Assembly (NCBI GenBank): GCA_020726505.1
Contig: JAHLEZ010000002.1
Location: forward strand, 4,092,001-4,156,000
From: Leptodontidium sp. MPI-SDFR-AT-0119
Taxonomy: Eukaryota; Ascomycota; Leotiomycetes; Helotiales; Leptodontidiaceae
DNA: 64,000 nt
Reading direction: 5' to 3'
Shown here in pieces: positions 57,164-64,000 of the stretch. Under the pieces are notes generated by a model that saw only the letters and a program-made list of their open reading frames with translations, made no database searches and was not told the origin of the DNA. The translations under genes were made by a program, and so were the position numbers. The first letter of the stretch is position 1. The number at the start of each line of letters is the position of its first letter.

Positions 57164-60100
57164 TTAGAACGCTACTTTGTTATTACCATTAAACCTAGAT
57201 CCAAATGAGTTCATTGGGCTGAGTATCGATGCGGGTGTCATAGTCCCGTCGTTGGAGCCGAATGATGAGGTCATTGTGCCCGTTCGTGATGATGAGACGG
57301 AACCCCCGTTCATGGAGAGTAAGGTGTCTGCTCGGTCAAAGACGTTGCCATTGAATATGCCATTGTACGAAGCGCTTTGCGGTGTAGATGGCACCGTTGC
57401 TTGCACAGCAGGCCCTAGGGCAGCGCTTTGAGGTGTCATTGGCAAAGGTACTTGAGATGCTGGCGACTGGGTGGAGTAAGTGCCGTTGGACATGCCGTTT
57501 GTCTGGGGTGCAGCTAAGAAAGCCCAGGGCGATGTCTGTATAAGCTGACTGGTTTCCTTGATCGCTTTCTGGAGTGGTCGGAGAAGGATAATGACTTCAG
57601 TGGGCAATGAGGCCGAAAGACTCTTGGCTTCCTTCACTTTCATGACGAGATCCGTATATGTCTACACATCAATTAGCTTCTGTCATGGTACACACATTTT
57701 GGATATCTCTTTACCTGAATGAAAGAATTACAGAGCTCCCAAAATGTACCCTGGGTCCTGATTCCTGGATCCTTAAGCCTGATGAGGGACAGTCGTGACT
57801 TGAGAGCTTCAGCGGTCTGCAGAGCAACGGAGCACTTTTGCATCAGTGCTTGCCAGAATTGCCGTGGCTGATCGGGCTTGTTCTGCTGACTTCCAGCCTC
57901 CATTGCAGTGTAGAAGTGGTTATTCACATTTGGCAAAGCCCTGATGGTCATTTCCGAAGACTCCTGCAACCGAAGGAATATTTTCTCAAATATCCTATCT
58001 TCCTCAGTGAAGTCTCCTCCTATTCTACCGCTGGATGTGGTTGATGAGGCAAAAGATTCGCCAGAGCGAGGCGTGGCACTAGTCATGGTCGCAGATCGTC
58101 CTGTGCCATTGAGGAAGGGAGGCGGAGGGCCACTCGTGGCAACTCGAAGGTTTGAGTGCTGTACAACGGTTGCACTCCTTATCCTTGAACTCGTACCAGG
58201 TCGCTCACGTGTTGGCGTGACGGATTTATCTCTAGGTTGAAATCTCATCGTTTCGGAGACTTCATCCACTTCTGTAGCTCTAGACAGCTGGGTCTGGCTC
58301 TTGAGAAACTCGACTCCAGCATTTCGAATTTCCGCAGTACTTCCATAGACAAGTAGGAGGAGCGTGCGAATATACCGAGGATCCCCGTTCTCAAGCAAGG
58401 TTTCCACATTCCGTTGAAGGAGACTGCAAACGTGCATGTAAGCACTGACACAAGTCACACATGCACGGTGTACATTTTCGTTCGATCGTGGAGGCGCGTC
58501 TTCATCTTCTTCGGAATAAGTGATGTAATCCTGAATGTGCCGGTCCAACTCTTCTACATGTGTTGTCGCATTGTAAAACACTCGCTCGAGACTGGTCCGT
58601 TTGTTTGTACCATCCCGAGTGACACCGAGAAGGCTTTGAATAAGCGGGTGTACTTGGAATAGTGCATACAAAATCCCTTTCGCGGCTTCCACAACGGGGT
58701 CGGGCGAAAGTGACTCTCGCTTGCGCTCCGGCAAGCTTGATAATCGTCGAACATATGTTGCCCTTTGTATGGAGGAATCTGCCGGACTTGCCGGACTCCT
58801 GGAATTGGAAGCCCCATTTGTGCCGTTTGAACCTTGCATGGCAGATCCATGACTGAGACCTCTATAATGGCTGTATCGATTAGTTTTAGTCTCGTCAACA
58901 GTGTCCAATTCGGCCGCTTTCTTGGAAACTATCCCCATCCTCCTTGAGCGGTCTGATGAACGATCCCGGGTGGCCTGCAACAAGCTTTCACTATTACTTC
59001 GAAGCCGCTCATTGGTATTTCCGATTGTGAGGGGCATTACTCCCGGTCGGCGTAGAGCTGGGTTCTGCTGCGATAATCCTCTGTAATGTGAGCGGGACGG
59101 AATTGGAGGCGGTCGTGGCAAGGCCGGCGATCGCAGGTCAGGGACATCCGTTCCGTTGACCTTAATTGGAAACCTGCCGCTCATAACACGCTTCATGGGC
59201 CGAGGAGTTTCGGTCCCTTCGCTGGATTCCTCGCCGCCAGATTCCGTCTCCGACCGGTCCGATATAGCCTTCTGTCTCAAAAACCTCTTGATTTGTGATG
59301 TAACGGCAATATCATCCATTTCGCTCTCCTGAAATCCGCCATTGGGAGGGGTTGTAGCTTGTGGCTGCAACACTTCCTTGGGTGGGAAACGCACAGGATT
59401 GCCATCGAGCTTGAGAACTTGTAGAGAAGCCATGTCCGCGAGGCAAAGAGGCAGGGCCTCAATTCGATTCTTCTGGACAGAGAGGACTTTCAGTGAAGTC
59501 AACTTGGCCAATTCAGGAGGAAGGATCTTGAGTTTATTCCGGCCTAGATCTAAGATTTCGAGCGAGGTCAATTGGCATATCTAATCCCTCGTGAGCACTA
59601 GTCATATAACATTTCCCTTGCATGAACCTACAGATTGTGGAAATTCTCGGATAACATTATTTCGAACATTCAAGTATCGAAGAGAGGTACATTCCGAGAA
59701 CCTCGAGGGGAATGTGGAGATCATATTGTGCGACAATGCAAGTCTAACACATACAGATGTCAGCTGGTGGCATCAATGAACTACGTTGGACAAGAGAGAC
59801 AATACCGTTCAAGCTCGTTCTTGATGATATCAACAACTTCCTCGGGGAACCTCTGGATCTGCTTGTGACTCAAATCGATTGTAACCCCTGGCTTCAATTC
59901 GTTGCTGACACCGCTTGCTTCTGCAGCCTTCGTCCGGTTCTCCTCGATAGCGTTCTTCATTGCTTCTTGGGCGAGTGCCACCACTTGCCCCGCAGAGATA
60001 GGGATCTGCGTGGAGAGGGAAGAGCTTGAGGCCTCATGTCGTACGGTATTGTTCGGAAATCTTCGAACAGTGTTGCTCAAAGTGATCGGGACGGCGGGCC

Positions 60101-60176
60101 TGGGAATTCCATTATCTACCATCGGTCTCCCAGTCGACTGTGTCGCTGCCCCCAGCGGTCCAGATGGCCGGTCCAT
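57164..60176 (-). CDS. SOG2: Leucine-rich repeat protein of the RAM network (SOG2)
   Basis: Four exons, 60176-59806, 59743-59632, 59580-57715 and 57661-57164, with introns of 62, 51 and 53 nt. The joins complete leucine-rich repeats exactly, a strong check, and give 948 residues. After a polar N-terminus, about five LRRs run from residue 98 to 215 (for example TSLEILDLGRNKLKILPPEL). A long SOG2-type region follows, with disordered Ser/Arg/Pro-rich stretches, a helical part from about 310 to 460 (EAAKGILYALFQVHPLI, RACVTCVSAYMHVCSLLQ), and a C-terminal helical section that includes LMQKCSVALQTAEALKSRL. SOG2 is the LRR scaffold of the RAM (Ace2 and polarised morphogenesis) kinase network, acting with the NDR kinase Cbk1/COT1 and Kic1. 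Family call is firm. Confidence 0.93.
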
Positions 60177-60809
60177 ATCGATGCCTTCCCTTTTCCTTTG
60201 GCCCTAATGTTGATTGTAGTCGAGTTTGCGAGTCGGGGCAGAGACTGTTTCAACTTTTCTGCCGCGAAAAGCAACGCAAATCGGCGTGAAGCGCAAACTC
60301 TGGCGAGGAGGCGGGTGGAAGGTTGAATCGTGGGCGGTCAAGAGTGACTTATGGTTGCATCGCTGAGAGTAGAGTTTCGCACCATGGTCGCGCACACTCT
60401 TCACTCCTATCTGATCTGATCTGGAGTGATGGGACTGGAGAGTGAGTTGAGTTGAAGCGGAGAGAGGTGCAGAGCAGAGCAGTGCGGTGCGGTCAGGTCG
60501 CGATATCCCTGTGGAGAAAGGCCGACTCCTCGTCACAGGATTGTCGCTTCTTTACGCTTTAGCCGTTGCCGTTACCCTAGAACAGGGCGGGATCCACATA
60601 AATGCAGGTACGTTCAGGTCCAATCAGTCGAGCTGTCAGGGACCAACCGCTCTGCGCCGAGCATTGCTGGTGTTTCTTACTCGGTCATGAGCACACAAAT
60701 AGGGGTTGGAAGATTTGAGCTACATGGTTCTATATTTACTTCTTTGTTTGTTTGATTGATTTTATTTGCGCCGGAAGTTTGCCTTTTTCAGTCAGGAATC
60801 TTCGCCTAG

Positions 60810-60829
60810 GTGTGTGTGCGTGTGTGTGT
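60810..60829. repeat. (TG)n dinucleotide run
   Basis: TG repeat with one CG interruption in non-coding DNA. Confidence 0.8.
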
Positions 60830-61243
60830 CCCTTAGATTTGGAAGCGAGCTAGATTCAGGGGTAACGAGACCAAAGAGGCGAGAGGAGAGTAGCCTCAGC
60901 CTACAAATGTAGGAGATCATCCAAGAGGCTTAACTCAACTTCTATTCCTAAAATCAATTTCGCATAGATGAGAAATAAGAAAGAGCTCTATCTTATCTTG
61001 AACTTGGTAGAAATATCCTTTGCTTGTTGGATCTCATGTTTTGCACCAACAATGATGCTTTGACGAGGCATGTACAACAATGACGGGTGTCATCGCATCA
61101 CATCTACATAAAGAAAACCTCGGTAACCAAAATAGACGAGAAAGGGGGGGGAACGTGTACCGATAATCAGACGTCAGATGCCCTTCCTGGCTTCGAATCT
61201 TTAACTAAATTGCCTTACTCCAACCAGTACGGTTATATACTAA

Positions 61244-61263
61244 TGTCCTGTCCTGTCCTGTCC
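61244..61263. repeat. (TGTCC)4 repeat
   Basis: Four perfect TGTCC pentamers just beyond the ACH1 stop codon. Confidence 0.85.
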
Positions 61264-61304
61264 TGTAGCTACCTATGCACAAATCAAACTTTTGCCTTTC
61301 TAAC

Positions 61305-63373
61305 TCAACCCCAAGTCTTGATCTTCTTCATGCTCCCCTCCTGGTCGAGGGCCTTGTGCATATCGAAACTGTTCCACAAGAGATGGGGCTCGTGTCCCCA
61401 TCCTCTTCGCAAACATTCAAACTCTGCCTTCTTGAAGTAGTCCTCCAAGATAGGCTTGTAATCGGGGTGCGCACACTTCTCGATGATGACCTTTGCCCGT
61501 TCCTTTGGACTCAATCCGCGTACATCTGCTAAACCTTGCTCCGTGACGATCACGTCAAGATCATGCTCGGTCTGGTCCACGTGTGTGCACATAGGTACGA
61601 TACAACTCAAACCGTGGGGATCGGACTTGGAAGGTCTTGTGGATGGTGTGTGCATGATACTGTATTTGGCCGAGCGGAGGAAATCAGCCGAGCCACCAAG
61701 TCCATTCAGCATACGGGAACCCATCACACAGGTGCTGTTTGCATGGGCGTAGATGTCAACTTCGACGGGGGTGTTCATGCCAATGACACCTAGACGTCGG
61801 ATAATTTCGGGGGAGTTTGAGACCTGTTGAGATCTCAAGAGGAGTTTGTTATAGTACTGATCCCAGTTATCATAGAATCGCTTGAATCCATCCGGGGAGA
61901 AACGGATGGAAGTTGCGGTTGCGAAATCTAGCTTGCCACTGTCGAATAGATCGAGGAATGTGTCTTGCAATACTTCAGTCCATACTTTAAGATTCTCGAA
62001 TTTGGACTCAGCAAGTCCACCAATGACTGCGTTCGCAATGTTTCCAATTCCAGATTGTAGAGGTAGGAGATTGCGTGGGAGACGGCCATGGGCAACTTCA
62101 TGCTCGAGAAACTCGATGAGATGTCGTGCAATTGCTGCTGATGATGCGTCGGCTGGGGTGTTTGGTAGTGTTTGATCTTGATAATCTGATTCAATAATCG
62201 CAACAACCTTCTCTGTATCAATAGGGATGGATGTCGTGCCAATGCGATCTTCGGGAGCCATGATCAAGTATGGCTTTCGATGTGGTGGGATTTGGGACAT
62301 GGTGATGTCGTGTAGTCCTTCCATTGATGGGATAGCGGTGTTGACTTCGATAATGATCTAGCAGCTTGTCAGAATCTCGGGGAATGGCAAAACAAAATGG
62401 CTCAGTACTGACCTTGTCTGCCATTTGGATCAGTTCGGGAGATGCGCCAACAGAGGCGCCGGGCACGATGCCACCGTCCTCTAGGATTGCGGACGCTTCA
62501 ACTACGACCACATCCAGTTTGTTGTTTGGTTTGTCCTTGGTGTAGAAGCCCTATTTTATCAGTTAGCGGGATTCTAACAACTATAGATCGAGAGGGCTTC
62601 TGCTCTTCTGTAGTTAGAGCATTTCAATGCCCGAACAGTCTCAATCCCTGTTGTAGCTGCAGACATTGAGGGCTGTAAATTGTCCAAAAACAGATTTTGA
62701 ATCCAAGGACAACCCAATGTCCCAAGATTCTTGCAGACATTCCTCTGGTGTGCTACTCGAGATTTTCAATTCCAATTACTGCCACTAAATCCAGCACTCG
62801 CTGTGTTTACTTTACCCGCCAAGTTCAACTACTAAAGCAGCTAGAAAATAGCAGCACTCACGTAGACTAAATCCGACGGGAACATCGACAAATGTTTGTC
62901 AAAGAACTTTATATCTCCATTGTTGATTCCCTTCGCGATTGCCTTTCCGACCTGATGTGGAGCTCGTCTCTCGATCATGTTCAACGCTGCCCATCGGTTC
63001 TCCGTCTCGGCCCCTGACGACGCGCCAACAAAGAGGGAGTATTTAAGCTTGCCCTGCAAGTTGTTCTTTTCGACATGGTCTGCGAGCATCGTTGGGATCT
63101 TTCTACATGGGTGTTAGCCATGTGCAATTGAACATGCCGACGCTGCCGGTGTGAAGGGGCAAGGAGAGGAATAACTGGTGAAACGAATGCAATGCATTGC
63201 AATGCAATTGAGACGTACTTGGGATACCCAACACCCGTGAACCCAGACCAACCAATATACGCTCCATCTGGGAAATGTTTTATCAAATCCTCAGGATGGG
63301 CAAGCTTGTTGAGCATAGAGGGTCTCTTGACGCGAGACTTCAGCGCAGCTGAAGCTGTTAGGAGACCAGACAT
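61305..63373 (-). CDS. ACH1: Acetyl-CoA hydrolase / acetate CoA-transferase
   Basis: Four exons, 63373-63219, 63102-62862, 62550-62413 and 62357-61305, give 528 residues, close to the family norm. Introns measure 116, 311, 55 nt with GTACGT, GTGAGT and GTCAGT donors; the second is unusually long for this window. The frame upstream of 63373 is open but the chosen Met starts a basic, Ser-rich N-terminus ([19 protein letters not shown]) that fits a mitochondrial targeting signal. Family motifs are [44 protein letters not shown], and [15 protein letters not shown], where the Glu at about residue 377 should be the CoA-thioester catalytic residue. [17 protein letters not shown] follows near the end. 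In fungi Ach1 works in mitochondria in acetate and acetyl-CoA balance, mainly as succinyl-CoA:acetate CoA-transferase. Confidence 0.95.
63188..63201. repeat. 14-bp palindrome TGCAATGCATTGCA in ACH1 intron 1
   Basis: Perfect inverted repeat within the first intron of ACH1, embedded in a run of TGCAA-like units. Could be a regulatory site or chance simple sequence. Confidence 0.5.
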
Positions 63374-64000
63374 GTTGAAAATTTGTAGCCCAATTGTATA
63401 TAGTGGAAGATGAGAAATAAGGACGAAGCCCAGGAGCTTAAGAGCTGGAGACAGACGCCAGAACGCGAAAGTCGTATGATGCTGGAACACAGCTCTATTT
63501 TGTAGTCGAGGCTGGCACTATCTCGGCCCCGCCATGCCCGCAGACTGACATCACAATCAGTGTTTCGGCCCAGGGGTGCGCCGTAACCGCAACTTCTCGG
63601 CTATTCCTGGCTGCTGATGAGTTGGAGAGCATCAGGTTGCTGTGATTATCTGATGAATCCGGAGCACTGGAATGCTGCTTCGTGACTCCACGGCTCGCAG
63701 TAGTGTAGATGTTGGAGGAAACTAATCCAGAGACCAAGCCGCAGCTTGAGCCCGGTACCAAATCAATCGCCGTCGGCTATTTTAATATCCCCGCGATTCA
63801 AAACATACCCTCACGGCACTCAATATTGATAACTTCTGCGAAGAATACTAGTTGAATAGACTTTCAAGAAGGGCCAAATGTTTGGGCAAGACAGAAAGGA
63901 CTGAGTCCATGACAAACTCATTCATTTGATTGAGAGTTGCCTCCTCCAATCAAAAAACATCTGATTATTCCTCCACCTCTCTGCCTCGAATGGTACAACG
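63374..64000. other. ACH1 upstream region, no gene seen
   Basis: About 0.6 kb to the right edge that should contain the ACH1 promoter and leader. Short open frames have no coding character. Confidence 0.5.

Larger units (their letters stand above)
60177..61304. other. Region between SOG2 promoter and ACH1 3' end
   Basis: About 1.1 kb. The part beside 60177 is the SOG2 promoter and leader. It holds a (TG)n run at 60810-60829 and (TGTCC)4 at 61244-61263. No gene is supported. Confidence 0.55.

Overview
This is a window of filamentous ascomycete (Pezizomycotina) nuclear DNA. Genes carry short introns (mostly 46-125 nt, one about 213 nt) with GTRNGT-type donors and CTAAC/CTGAC-like branch points. 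Starts often lie in CACCATG-type contexts, and the proteins fit fungal families: 2EXR-domain proteins, a SUR7/claudin-like protein, the RAM component SOG2, a fungal-type PNGase A and secreted PLC-like phosphodiesterases. A helotialean (Leotiomycetes) source is my guess from overall style, not something the sequence proves. Gene density is low, about 18 supportable loci in 64 kb, with two gene-poor stretches of almost 6 kb each.

Layout, left to right. 1-4392 (-): large disordered S/R-rich protein with five Gly/Ala-rich hydrophobic segments, running off the left edge. 6804-8228 (-): IFRD-family protein, divergent from 9562-12216 (+), a tail-anchored FHA protein with SUMO-interaction-like motifs. 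15396-15749 (+): an 80-residue Cys-rich protein. 19547-20533 (-): a 2EXR-domain gene with a frameshift, beside an intact 2EXR gene at 21330-22444 (+). 23468-24559 (-): SUR7-like four-span membrane protein. 26177-27559 (+) and 29189-31066 (-): two unrelated-looking PLC-like phosphodiesterases pointing at each other. 31067-37019: gene-poor. 37020-37424 and 37511-39886 (+): a small conserved-looking protein only 86 nt upstream of a PNGase A-type amidase.

40350-44456 is a compact housekeeping cluster: a tRNA-sized hairpin-closed element, RPS23/uS12 (-), an unknown coiled-coil protein (+), the Golgi protein kish/KSH1 (-, first coding exon only ATG), an S/T/K-rich reading frame (+), and TAF13 (+) that overlaps that frame out of register. 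45569-47341 (+) is an EamA/DMT transporter. 47342-53077 is again gene-poor. 53078-55238 (+) is a Tcp11/SOK1 protein, convergent with SOG2 at 57164-60176 (-). ACH1 acetyl-CoA hydrolase/CoA-transferase follows at 61305-63373 (-).

The genes do not form a single pathway or a biosynthetic cluster; most look like core genes. SOG2 and SOK1 are signalling genes facing each other, and the phosphodiesterases, PNGase A and SUR7-like protein act at the cell surface or secretory route. The most unusual points are the alternate-frame overlap at TAF13, the tight two-ORF arrangement ahead of PNGase A, the FHA + SIM-like + tail-anchor architecture, and the small Cys-rich protein. All exon borders were read by eye from splice signals and reading-frame continuity; no alignment or search could be run.
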